DNA of 64,000 bases from an uncultured Spirochaetales bacterium (GTDB lineage Bacteria > Spirochaetota > Spirochaetia > JAFGXN01). This document shows positions 53,112 to 60,757 of this stretch, piece after piece. The translations under genes were made by a program, and so were the position numbers. The notes under the pieces were generated by a model. That model worked only from the letters and a program-made list of their open reading frames with translations. It did no database searches and was not told where the DNA came from. The stretch lies in contig CASEOG010000005.1 of assembly GCA_949289575.1 (NCBI GenBank), positions 62,001 to 126,000 of the forward strand. Direction: 5' to 3'. How positions within the stretch are numbered: the stretch's first letter is position 1; each line of letters starts with the position of its first letter.

Positions 53112-53732
53112 ATGAAATCGTGGCAAGACTTGAAATTAACCGACGACTACCTGTTCAGCCAAATCATGCGGGAAGAAGACTTTTGTAAACTCTTCTTGGA
53201 AATGCTTATGGGAATTAAAATTCAAAAGGTGGTTTATCTCGAAGCTCAGAAAGAGGTCAATCTCTTTCCGCAGTCGAAAGGTATCCGCATGGATGTTTAC
53301 CTCGAAGGCGACGGAGAGATTTACAACATCGAAATGCAGACGGTTCGAAAGACGAATCTGGTCAAGCGGATGCGTTACTACCATTCCGCTATCGATGTCG
53401 ATTCGCTGCTGCGGGGCAATCCGTACGACCAGCTCAAAAAATCGTTTGTGATTTTTATTTGCAACTTTGATCTGTGCGGCGACGGATTTCCTGTGTATGA
53501 AAGCATCACAACCTGGAAACAAAACGGAAAAGAAATAGGTGACGAACAAACAAAAATCGTTTATAATATAGGAGCGTTTGAAAAGGCTCAAGACCCGCGC
53601 CTCAAAGCACTGCTACGCTATTTGTCCACCGAAACCGTTACCGATGAGGCCCGTACTCTTGCCGAAAAGGTAGCCGCCTTCAAACGACACTTTCCCGACG
53701 GGAGGCCTCACATGAAAGGAGGCCTCACATGA
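53112..53732 (+). CDS. Rpn-family PD-(D/E)XK nuclease/transposase-like protein, N-terminal part
   Basis: The 206-residue ORF starts L-K-L-T-D-D-Y-L-F-S-Q-I-M, the usual opening of Rpn-family proteins, and has the nuclease core R-M-D-V-Y-L-E-G-D-G then Y-N-I-E-M-Q (the D...E-x-Q form of the PD-(D/E)XK site). The family is named for promoting recombination in E. coli; many copies act as selfish or defence-linked nucleases. The ORF ends early because of a perfect 17-bp tandem duplication at 53701-53734. With one copy removed, the frame continues into the next ORF. GGAGG precedes the start. Confidence 0.82.
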   Translation: MKSWQDLKLTDDYLFSQIMREEDFCKLFLEMLMGIKIQKVVYLEAQKEVNLFPQSKGIRMDVYLEGDGEIYNIEMQTVRKTNLVKRMRYYHSAIDVDSLLRGNPYDQLKKSFVIFICNFDLCGDGFPVYESITTWKQNGKEIGDEQTKIVYNIGAFEKAQDPRLKALLRYLSTETVTDEARTLAEKVAAFKRHFPDGRPHMKGGLT

Positions 53733-53734
53733 AA
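53701..53734. repeat. Perfect 17-bp tandem duplication
   Basis: GGAGGCCTCACATGAAA occurs at 53701-53717 and again, without change, at 53718-53734. Because 17 is not a multiple of three, it shifts the frame of the Rpn-type gene. It also creates an AAAGGAGG ribosome site before the ATG at 53729. Confidence 0.95.
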
Positions 53735-53986
53735 TACGAATTGGATTTATACGATAAATGGTGCGAAGGAAAAGAAGAAGGCATCAAAGAAGGCATCAAA
53801 GAAGGCCGTCAGGAAGGGTTGTCGGAGGGCATACAGAAAGGTTTATCCCGAGGAAAAGAGCAAACGCTTGCCGTTGTTGTTAAAAATGCCTTTGCACAGG
53901 GACTCTCTCTCGAAACAGTGACGGCTTTGACTCAACTTTCACCGGCAGAGGTGGAAAAAATACGAAACACCCCTTTCCGGCCGTAA
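53729..53986 (+). CDS. Rpn-family protein, C-terminal part
   Basis: The 85-residue ORF begins M-K-Y-E-L-D-L-Y-D-K-W, continues with the Glu/Lys/Gly heptad tract E-G-I-K-E-G-I-K-E-G-R, and ends in a short helix-turn-helix-like tail. This is the standard C terminus of Rpn-family proteins, so the ORF is the broken-off end of the previous gene. Its ATG overlaps the previous stop (ATGA) and has a strong ribosome site made by the duplication. It could therefore be translated as a separate chain. Confidence 0.75.
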   Translation: MKYELDLYDKWCEGKEEGIKEGIKEGRQEGLSEGIQKGLSRGKEQTLAVVVKNAFAQGLSLETVTALTQLSPAEVEKIRNTPFRP

Positions 53987-54083
53987 TCAAACGACACTTT
54001 TTGTCAGCCGCTTCAAACACTGCTTCTGCCGCGGTATAAAGCCCTCAAACGCGGTGCGCTGCTTTTAACCGCCGAAGGCGTGA

Positions 54084-54138
54084 GGTTCCGGCGCGGGCGC
54101 AACGCGCGTCCGCTTTGCGGACCGGGCCGCGCCGAACC
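54084..54138. repeat. GC-rich palindromic element
   Basis: GGTTCCGGCGCGG (54084-54096) pairs with CCGCGCCGAACC (54127-54138) with one bulge, enclosing a second hairpin GTCCGC-TTT-GCGGAC (54108-54122). The G+C content is far above the genome average. The rest of the gap 53987-54189 holds no ORF that I can support. Confidence 0.6.
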
Positions 54139-54189
54139 GACGGCGGTGCAGCCGCCGGCACGCCCGAAGAATTCTCAAAAAAAGAATGC

Positions 54190-54218
54190 TTGAAAATTCT
54201 TTTCCTATATTATAAAAT
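54190..54218 (+). promoter_or_regulatory. Predicted promoter of the ior operon
   Basis: TTGAAA (54190-54195), a 17-bp spacer and TAAAAT (54213-54218), followed by a CAGGAG ribosome site and the iorA ATG at 54242. Confidence 0.65.
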
Positions 54219-54241
54219 AGAAACAATATACAGGAGCAGCT

Positions 54242-55837
54242 ATGGAAAGAGTTTTACTCGGGGACGAGGCGCTGGCGCAGGCGGCGATTGATGCCGGTTT
54301 ATCCTGTGCATACGGGTATCCCGGAACGCCTTCGACGGAAATTATGGAATATTTAATTGCACACAGTGCTGCCGACGGCTTTAAGGCGATGTGGTGCACC
54401 AACGAAAAAACCGCTTACGAGGAAGCGTTGGGGGCTTCGCTGGCCGGAAAACGGGCACTGGTGACGATGAAACATGTCGGTTTGAATGTGGCGGCGGATG
54501 CGTTTGTCAACTCGGCGCTGCTGTCGATTCACGGCGGTCTAGTGATGTGTGTGGCCGACGATCCGGGTATGCATTCGTCGCAAAACGAACAGGATACGCG
54601 TGCATTGGCGATGTTTGCCAAGGTGCCGGTTTTCGAGCCGGTGACGCAGCAGCAAACCTATGAAATGACGCGGGAAGCCTTTGAGGTGTCGGAGCGTTTC
54701 GGCGTACCGGTCATTATCCGCATGGTAACCCGGATTGCGCACTCGCGCGCTTCGGTCCGCACCGCCGAAAGCCGTCCGCAAAATCCGCTTGATAAATCGA
54801 CCGACCGGCCGGGCTGGATGCTGCTGCCGGCGACGGCCAAACGGAACTGGGCCCGCCTTTTGGGAAAAGAAAAGGATATGATTGCTTTTGCCGAAAGTTC
54901 GGCGAACAACCGGCTGAATCTGGTTGCCGGCAGCCGCCTGGGAATCATTACCGGCGGTTTGGGGTACAACTATTTTAAAGAGAATGCGGCCGATCTCAAA
55001 GAAGAGCCGTCACACCTGCATATCGGTTTTTATCCGCTGCCGGCCGCCCTCATCCGCAAGCTTTACGATTCGGTTGACGAAATCCTGGTTTTGGAGGAAG
55101 GGTATCCGATTATCGAAGAAAAATTGTGCGGGATTTTGGGAGCCGGCAAGCCGATTCACGGTAAGCTGGACGGAACGGTGGTACGCACCGGCGAGCTGAC
55201 GCCCGATAACGTACGCGAGGCGCTCGGACTGCCGAAGCGTCCCCATGCGGCCATTGATGTTTCCGATGTGACGGTTCCCCGGCCGCCGGCGCTTTGCAAA
55301 GGGTGTCCGCACGCCGACAGCTATGCGGCTATCAAAGCGGCGCTGAAAGATTTCCCGCAGTCGCTGGTGACATCCGATATCGGCTGTTATTCGCTGGGCG
55401 CACTGCCGCCTCACAGCGCCATCGAAACGATTGTCTGTATGGGCGCTTCCGTCGGTATGGCCAAAGGCGCTTCCGAAGCGGGGCTTTACCCGGTTGTGGC
55501 AACCATCGGCGACTCGACTTTCCTTCACGGCGGTATGACGGCGCTTCTGGACTGCGTTCAGAACAATCCCGATATGACGCTGGTGATTCTCGACAACAGC
55601 ACGGTCGGCATGACCGGCGGACAACCGACGATGATTCCGTCCAGCCGTTTCGAGCCGCTGATTCGCGGTTTGGGCGTCGATCCGGCGCACATTCGCACGA
55701 TTGTTCCGCTGCCGCAGCAGCATGAAAAGAATACCGAAATCATTAAAGAAGAAATCAACTACCACGGTTTGTCGGTGATCTTCTCCGTGAGAGAATGTAT
55801 CGAAACCGCCAAACGGAAAGCGAGGAAAACGAAATGA
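54242..55837 (+). CDS. iorA: Indolepyruvate:ferredoxin oxidoreductase, alpha subunit
   Basis: The 531-residue protein has the N-terminal pyruvate-type core (LLGDEALAQAAIDAG, A-Y-G-Y-P-G-T-P-S-T-E) and the thiamine-diphosphate domain with CKGCPHADSY, S-D-I-G-C-Y-S-L-G and G-D-S-T-F-L-H-G-G. It oxidises indolepyruvate and other aryl pyruvates to aryl-acetyl-CoA with reduction of ferredoxin. It ends at V-I-F-S-V-R-E-C and a lysine-rich tail, without the C-terminal ferredoxin domain (two 4Fe-4S motifs) found in most IorA proteins, so electrons must leave by another carrier. It forms an operon with iorB and the CoA ligase. Confidence 0.9.
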   Translation: MERVLLGDEALAQAAIDAGLSCAYGYPGTPSTEIMEYLIAHSAADGFKAMWCTNEKTAYEEALGASLAGKRALVTMKHVGLNVAADAFVNSALLSIHGGLVMCVADDPGMHSSQNEQDTRALAMFAKVPVFEPVTQQQTYEMTREAFEVSERFGVPVIIRMVTRIAHSRASVRTAESRPQNPLDKSTDRPGWMLLPATAKRNWARLLGKEKDMIAFAESSANNRLNLVAGSRLGIITGGLGYNYFKENAADLKEEPSHLHIGFYPLPAALIRKLYDSVDEILVLEEGYPIIEEKLCGILGAGKPIHGKLDGTVVRTGELTPDNVREALGLPKRPHAAIDVSDVTVPRPPALCKGCPHADSYAAIKAALKDFPQSLVTSDIGCYSLGALPPHSAIETIVCMGASVGMAKGASEAGLYPVVATIGDSTFLHGGMTALLDCVQNNPDMTLVILDNSTVGMTGGQPTMIPSSRFEPLIRGLGVDPAHIRTIVPLPQQHEKNTEIIKEEINYHGLSVIFSVRECIETAKRKARKTK

Positions 55838-56403
55838 CCTGCAATATGATTTTATGCGGCGTCGGAGGTCAGGGAGTTCTCTCTCTGGCGGCCATTATCG
55901 CCAAAGCCTCTCTCTCGTCTCATTTGAATGTCCGTCAGTCGGAAGTCCACGGCATGAGCCAGCGCGGAGGCGAAGTGCTGGCTCACCTGCGCATCAGCGA
56001 CGGTGAAATTTACAGCGACCTGGTTTCTTACGGAACCGCCGATTTGATTATTTCGATGGAACCGATGGAATCGCTGCGCTATCTCGAATATCTGAAACCG
56101 GACGGGATTGTCGTAACGGCAGCCGAACCGGTGGTGAATATCGGCAACTATCCCGATCTCGAAGCGGTTTACGCCAAAATTGCCGCTGTTTCCGGGTCGC
56201 TCTGCCTGAAAGCCGAAGCATTGGCCGAAGAAGCGGGCTCGAAGCGCGCCTCCAACATGGTGTTAATCGGAGCCGCCTCCCCTTATCTGCCGACCGATGC
56301 CGAAAGTCTCAAGCAGGCAATTCGCGACACCTTCGCCGCCAAAGGCGAATCGGTTGTCGAAACAAACCTCAAAGCGTTCGAAGCCGGCCGCAATCATCAA
56401 TAA
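55834..56403 (+). CDS. iorB: Indolepyruvate:ferredoxin oxidoreductase, beta subunit
   Basis: The ATG at 55834 overlaps the iorA stop (ATGA) and is preferred over an upstream in-frame start inside iorA. The 189-residue protein has the family opening I-L-C-G-V-G-G-Q-G-V-L and then R-Q-S-E-V-H-G-M-S-Q-R-G-G, the gamma-type domain of 2-oxoacid:ferredoxin oxidoreductases. It pairs with IorA to form the active enzyme in anaerobic breakdown of Trp, Phe and Tyr. Confidence 0.93.
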   Translation: MTCNMILCGVGGQGVLSLAAIIAKASLSSHLNVRQSEVHGMSQRGGEVLAHLRISDGEIYSDLVSYGTADLIISMEPMESLRYLEYLKPDGIVVTAAEPVVNIGNYPDLEAVYAKIAAVSGSLCLKAEALAEEAGSKRASNMVLIGAASPYLPTDAESLKQAIRDTFAAKGESVVETNLKAFEAGRNHQ

Positions 56404-56414
56404 GGAAAGAAAAA

Positions 56415-57728
56415 ATGGAGCCGATTGTTTTTCGTCATAAGGAAATCGAAACGATGCCGCAGGAAGCGCTGAAGGCGCTTCAAAAACAGAAGCTGCAAAA
56501 AACATTGGAAGCGGCTTTGAAAACGCCGTTTTATAAAGAGCGGCTCAACGGTGTCGGCATTACGCGGGCCGAAGATGTGCAGACCGAGGCCGACTTTCAA
56601 AAGATTCCTTATACGACAAAGCACGATCTGCGTGAAGCCTTTCCGTGCGGGATGCTGGCCGCCGACAAGGCCGACGTGGTGCGGATGCACGCTTCCAGCG
56701 GCACCACCGGCGTCCCGACGGTGGTTTACCTGACGCAGGCCGATTTGGATAAAGCGGCCGAACTCAACGCCCGTTCGTGCGCCTGTACCGGCAGTACCCG
56801 TAACGATGTGTTTCAAAACATGATGACTTACGGTCTTTTCACCGGCGGGCTGATGCTCCACTACGGAGCCGAACGGCTGGGAATGATGGTGATTCCCGCC
56901 GGCAGCGGCAACACACGGCGGCAGCTTCAGCTGATGAAAGATTTCCGCACAACCGTGATTCACGCCACCCCCTCCTACATGCTCCACATGTACGATAAAA
57001 TGGCGGAAGAAGGCTTTTCTTTAAGCGATTTCGCGGTAAAAAAAGCGTACATCGGCGCCGAACCGCACAGCGAAGATATCCGCAGGAAAATCGAATCGCT
57101 CTACGGAATCGATGCCTACAACTCTTACGGCTTGTCGGAGATGAACGGCCCCGGATTGGCGTTTGAGTGCATCTACAAAAACGGAATGCATCTGTGGGAA
57201 GACTCCTACATCGGCGAAATCATCGATCCCCAAACACTCGAGCCTCTGCCCGACGGGGAACGCGGCGAGCTGGTTCTAACGATTTTGGAACGCAACGGAA
57301 TGCCGATTCTGCGATACCGTACCCGTGATTTAACCCGGTTTATTCCCGAACCGTGTCCGTGCGGACGCACCCACCGCCGACTGGAACGGATGACCGGGCG
57401 CAGCGACGATATGCTGATTATCAACGGCGTTAATGTCTTTCCGTCGCAAATCGAAGAAGTGATTATGAAAATGCCGGAAATCGGCAACAACTATCTGATT
57501 CGGGTTCAGAAACAGGGACCGCTGGACAAGCTGACGGTCAAAGTCGAAGTGACCTCTTCGGTCTTTACCGACGATACCCGCGATCTGGAAAATCTGCAAA
57601 AGCGGATTCAATCCAACCTGCAGGCGGTCGTCTTCATCCGCCCGGCGGTGGAACTGCACGAACCGGGAACACTCCCCGTCAGCCGGGGCAAAGCGGTGCG
57701 CGTCATCGACGAACGCAAAGAAAACTGA
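56415..57728 (+). CDS. paaK: Phenylacetate-CoA ligase
   Basis: The 437-residue protein is an AMP-forming CoA ligase of the PaaK type, with the phosphate loop ASSGTTGVPTVVY (near 95), Y-G-L-S-E-M-N-G-P-G and the hinge region I-L-R-Y-R-T-R-D-L. Beside iorAB it is expected to interconvert aryl-acetates and aryl-acetyl-CoA. In a fermenting organism this would conserve energy as ATP from the IorAB product, which is inference from context. It lies 12 bases after iorB. Confidence 0.92.
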   Translation: MEPIVFRHKEIETMPQEALKALQKQKLQKTLEAALKTPFYKERLNGVGITRAEDVQTEADFQKIPYTTKHDLREAFPCGMLAADKADVVRMHASSGTTGVPTVVYLTQADLDKAAELNARSCACTGSTRNDVFQNMMTYGLFTGGLMLHYGAERLGMMVIPAGSGNTRRQLQLMKDFRTTVIHATPSYMLHMYDKMAEEGFSLSDFAVKKAYIGAEPHSEDIRRKIESLYGIDAYNSYGLSEMNGPGLAFECIYKNGMHLWEDSYIGEIIDPQTLEPLPDGERGELVLTILERNGMPILRYRTRDLTRFIPEPCPCGRTHRRLERMTGRSDDMLIINGVNVFPSQIEEVIMKMPEIGNNYLIRVQKQGPLDKLTVKVEVTSSVFTDDTRDLENLQKRIQSNLQAVVFIRPAVELHEPGTLPVSRGKAVRVIDERKEN

Positions 57729-57746
57729 ACCGACTGAAAAAAGAAG

Positions 57747-57773
57747 AACCGCGGATTGTTCCGCGGTTTTTTT
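57747..57773 (+). terminator. Intrinsic terminator of the ior-paaK operon
   Basis: AACCGCGG (57747-57754) pairs with CCGCGGTT (57761-57768), followed by a run of seven T residues. Confidence 0.9.
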
Positions 57774-57783
57774 ATACCGAACT

Positions 57784-57800
57784 CGGTCGATCGTCGACCG
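57784..57800. repeat. Short perfect palindrome
   Basis: CGGTCGA (57784-57790) and TCGACCG (57794-57800) form a 7-bp inverted repeat directly after the terminator. The rest of the gap to 57985 is A+T-rich with no gene seen. Confidence 0.5.
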
Positions 57801-57985
57801 ATCATACGCTAAAAAAGGGACTGTTTCGGGAGGATGAAAAAAAAGTCCCGGAAATTGTTCAATCGATATCCGCTCTCCGGATAGAACCATTATACATTAA
57901 AATTTGAATTATCACAATAAATTAACATAAAGTTATTTTGTTTTACTTCTTTTTTATCGATTATAAAATATCCGAATCTAATAAA

Positions 57986-58009
57986 AAGCGGTGCCCGCAG
58001 GCACCGCTT
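57986..58009 (-). terminator. Intrinsic terminator of the surface-lipoprotein cluster
   Basis: A 10-bp stem, AAGCGGTGCC (57986-57995) with GGCACCGCTT (58000-58009), followed on the minus strand by a T-rich tract. It lies just past the stop of the gene ending at 58017. Confidence 0.85.
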
Positions 58010-58016
58010 CGGTTTC

Positions 58017-60344
58017 TCAGCTTCCGCTTGGGTTTGCCGGAGCCACCGATCCGTCGGATTGCAGTTTGTTCCAGTTGACGGCTTTCACCTGGATCTCGGA
58101 AATGAATGATCCGACATCCGGATAAGAAGGATCATCGCCGACGGAAGCTTTTCCGACACTGTACAGTATCGAAAAAGAATTGATATTTCCGTTTTTCACG
58201 GTAAAATTTTGACTCTCACTCTGAAAAGTATCAACAATCGCATTATAAGCATACTGTGTATTCGACGGTTTTGAAGGCGATCTTTCTATCTTAAATTCCG
58301 TACTGTTATCATTCATAACACCCTCTCCCGATTCCCGACGAATCGTCAGTATACGGGATCCGGGCCTGTAATCTCCTTCATTGACAATAAAATCTTTATA
58401 CATAAAGCTTAGAGAATAGGTCACCGATTCGTACAAAACAGAATTTTGCGTATTGGACAAAATTCCCAAATTAACATTACTGATAGAATCCCTTCTGAAA
58501 CCGCTGGTCAAATAAGCAGTTACACCGTTCTTTCTGACACCGCCGCACATTACAAAACCGTCGTAAGTCTCTATAATTCGATTAAGCTGTTTAACACCTG
58601 CGCCCGTCCCAAGCCAGTTTCCCATATTATAAAAATTGGCACCTAAATTCGAAAAAGAACCTCCCGTAAACGATGTCAAATCCCATCCCGTAGGCTTAAA
58701 CCCGTACATATCAATTTCATTAGCTCCCGACTGATCCGAACCGGTAAAATGACCATAGGAAAACACATTTCCTGTCGAAGGTGCTTGAACGACAAGTGTT
58801 CCGGTTTTATTGATCGAATTTCTGTTGTAATCCGTATCGAAAAAAGAAACACCGTCAGTGAAGGTTCCCTCAATTAAACCCATTGACGGATAACCTTGAT
58901 ATCCCGGAATATTCCCCATTGTTGTTTTCTCATAACCGGAATTATCTTTAACCTGAAAACTGTACTGTGTCGCTCCGAAATTAACCGTTGCTTTGGTCGT
59001 CACAATCTCGGGATCCGTCGTATCCCTCAGAAAGACCTTGATACTCTTTTCGCCGATGATACCGGCCGCGTCCTGCGCCTTCAGAAGCACTGTCTTGGTA
59101 TTGATTTCATGATTGGGCGTCTGATAATAGTAACAGTTTGTATTTGCTCCTTTGGAATGTTTAAGTGTCGTTTCCAGATCCGAATCGGGATAGACCTCCT
59201 GCGTACTTGAATTGATCACATCCGGATATTCGATCCAGCATTGAATCTTGGATTGATCGGTAGCACCCGGGGACTCGGCTGTTCCGTTTTTATCGAAAGC
59301 CTCGACAGTTGTCCCGTTATCATCCGTAACAAATATTGTCAACCCGGTCAAAATACCGGAAACCCATTCCGTATTCCACTGATCTGTCCACATATCAATC
59401 TCGATTTCATAGACAGGCTTTTCATTGTCAATATAGATCACCGGAGGAGTCATATCTTCGGCCACTGTCACATAAATCGAAACCGACGAAGAATGACCGT
59501 CCTCATCCGAAACCGTCAGTGTTAACGGATCCGTAACGGAACCTCCTAGACAAATGGCATTAAGGATCTGATTGTAAATGTCATCTTCCACTATAGAAAC
59601 ACGATAGGAAATATCCCCGTCTTCGAGGTCATAGGCCTTAATTGTCGGAAGAGCCTTCGTCAACGCTTCCCGCGCATTATTTAAGTCATCGTCCGTGGGG
59701 GTTATCCCCTGAATCACCAGCTGTTCGATCACCAGAGGATCATCGGCGGAAGTTCCTTTGCCGCTCACGACAATTCTCGGTGTATCGGACTCCAATACAT
59801 AGACCGTCAGCTCTGTCATTCCGACAATACCGGAAACATCGGTCACCGTATAATAGACAGAATAGGTTCCCGGAACCGAAGTATTCACACTTTCCGCATT
59901 CACCGTTACGGAATCGGACAAATCCGTTTTTCCGTCACTTCCGACAGCTGTTGCTGTCGGAACACTGAATTCGGCATTCAAGGACAAAAGCAAAGGATTC
60001 TCTCCCGAAACGGTAATGACGGGTGACTGACCCGAACCGACTCTCACTGTTCTGTAGATGGGCGTCGACTTGTTGCCGAGCCGGTCGACAGCTGTGTATG
60101 AAACACGGTACGTCCCGGCTTCGGCCATGTTTAAGGACGATGTATCGCGTATCACCAAATCGGAAATATCGTTTCCGGCAAAATCGTAGGCTTTATAGCC
60201 GAATTCGACATAGGAAGCGTTGAGATCGAAGAAAACCTCGAGAGGTCCGATGAGTGTAACTGTAGGCAAAGAAACGGCCTCTTTTTGTCCGCACGAATAA
60301 AACGGAATCATTAATGCAATCAAAATAACCGAAAGTTTTTTCAT
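58017..60344 (-). CDS. Ig-like (DUF5011-type) surface lipoprotein
   Basis: The 775-residue protein has a signal peptide ending in P-F-Y-S-C (lipobox, cysteine at about 18). The N-terminal part has two Ig-like domains of the DUF5011 type, recognisable by M-A-E-A-G-T-Y-R-V-S-Y-T-A-V-D and S-V-P-G-T-Y-S-V-Y-Y-T-V-T-D. A further Ig-like region follows around 260-320, then a large beta-rich C-terminal region (about 440-775) without a family I can name. It is probably a surface or periplasmic adhesin-like or carbohydrate-binding lipoprotein. It is the last gene of a minus-strand cluster of similar proteins. Confidence 0.75.
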   Translation of the reverse strand: MKKLSVILIALMIPFYSCGQKEAVSLPTVTLIGPLEVFFDLNASYVEFGYKAYDFAGNDISDLVIRDTSSLNMAEAGTYRVSYTAVDRLGNKSTPIYRTVRVGSGQSPVITVSGENPLLLSLNAEFSVPTATAVGSDGKTDLSDSVTVNAESVNTSVPGTYSVYYTVTDVSGIVGMTELTVYVLESDTPRIVVSGKGTSADDPLVIEQLVIQGITPTDDDLNNAREALTKALPTIKAYDLEDGDISYRVSIVEDDIYNQILNAICLGGSVTDPLTLTVSDEDGHSSSVSIYVTVAEDMTPPVIYIDNEKPVYEIEIDMWTDQWNTEWVSGILTGLTIFVTDDNGTTVEAFDKNGTAESPGATDQSKIQCWIEYPDVINSSTQEVYPDSDLETTLKHSKGANTNCYYYQTPNHEINTKTVLLKAQDAAGIIGEKSIKVFLRDTTDPEIVTTKATVNFGATQYSFQVKDNSGYEKTTMGNIPGYQGYPSMGLIEGTFTDGVSFFDTDYNRNSINKTGTLVVQAPSTGNVFSYGHFTGSDQSGANEIDMYGFKPTGWDLTSFTGGSFSNLGANFYNMGNWLGTGAGVKQLNRIIETYDGFVMCGGVRKNGVTAYLTSGFRRDSISNVNLGILSNTQNSVLYESVTYSLSFMYKDFIVNEGDYRPGSRILTIRRESGEGVMNDNSTEFKIERSPSKPSNTQYAYNAIVDTFQSESQNFTVKNGNINSFSILYSVGKASVGDDPSYPDVGSFISEIQVKAVNWNKLQSDGSVAPANPSGS

Positions 60345-60355
60345 TTCCGTACCTC

Positions 60356-60748
60356 CTATTCCTTTTCCCGCTCGACACGATAGTAGGATGAAAGGCTGCT
60401 TCCTTCCAATGTGAGCAGTTGTTTATTTTCCGTCAGCGTCATCTTAAAACTGTATACGGGCTGATTTTCCCCATCGGGAATCAATTCCAAAACGTACCAG
60501 TATTGTCCGTAATCGGCCGATTTTTTGACGTTATATTTGCCTGTCACGGGGGTCACAATATCGGCTCCGTCAATCGTTCTCGTCCAGGTAAAGCGCCCGG
60601 AATCCAAATCCAAAGTTTCGCGAATCTCGCCTGTTTCGAGAACCCACAAATCATCAAGATTGAATTTTGTCGGAACATCCCATCCTTCCGGAAGACAGGA
60701 AATCAGGGACAGAAAAATCAGCATGGTTGTTATCGTCTTTTTCATCAT
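60356..60748 (-). CDS. Small lipoprotein
   Basis: The 130-residue protein has a signal peptide ending in L-S-L-I-S-C (lipobox). The mature part is a small beta-rich domain (W-V-L-E-T-G-E-I-R-E and G-R-F-T-W-T-R-T). An AGGAG site precedes two adjacent ATG codons, either of which could start it. The family is not recognised. It sits between two large Ig/FnIII lipoprotein genes with gaps of about ten bases, so all are on one transcript. Confidence 0.7.
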   Translation of the reverse strand: MMKKTITTMLIFLSLISCLPEGWDVPTKFNLDDLWVLETGEIRETLDLDSGRFTWTRTIDGADIVTPVTGKYNVKKSADYGQYWYVLELIPDGENQPVYSFKMTLTENKQLLTLEGSSLSSYYRVEREKE

Positions 60749-60757
60749 TTCAAACTC

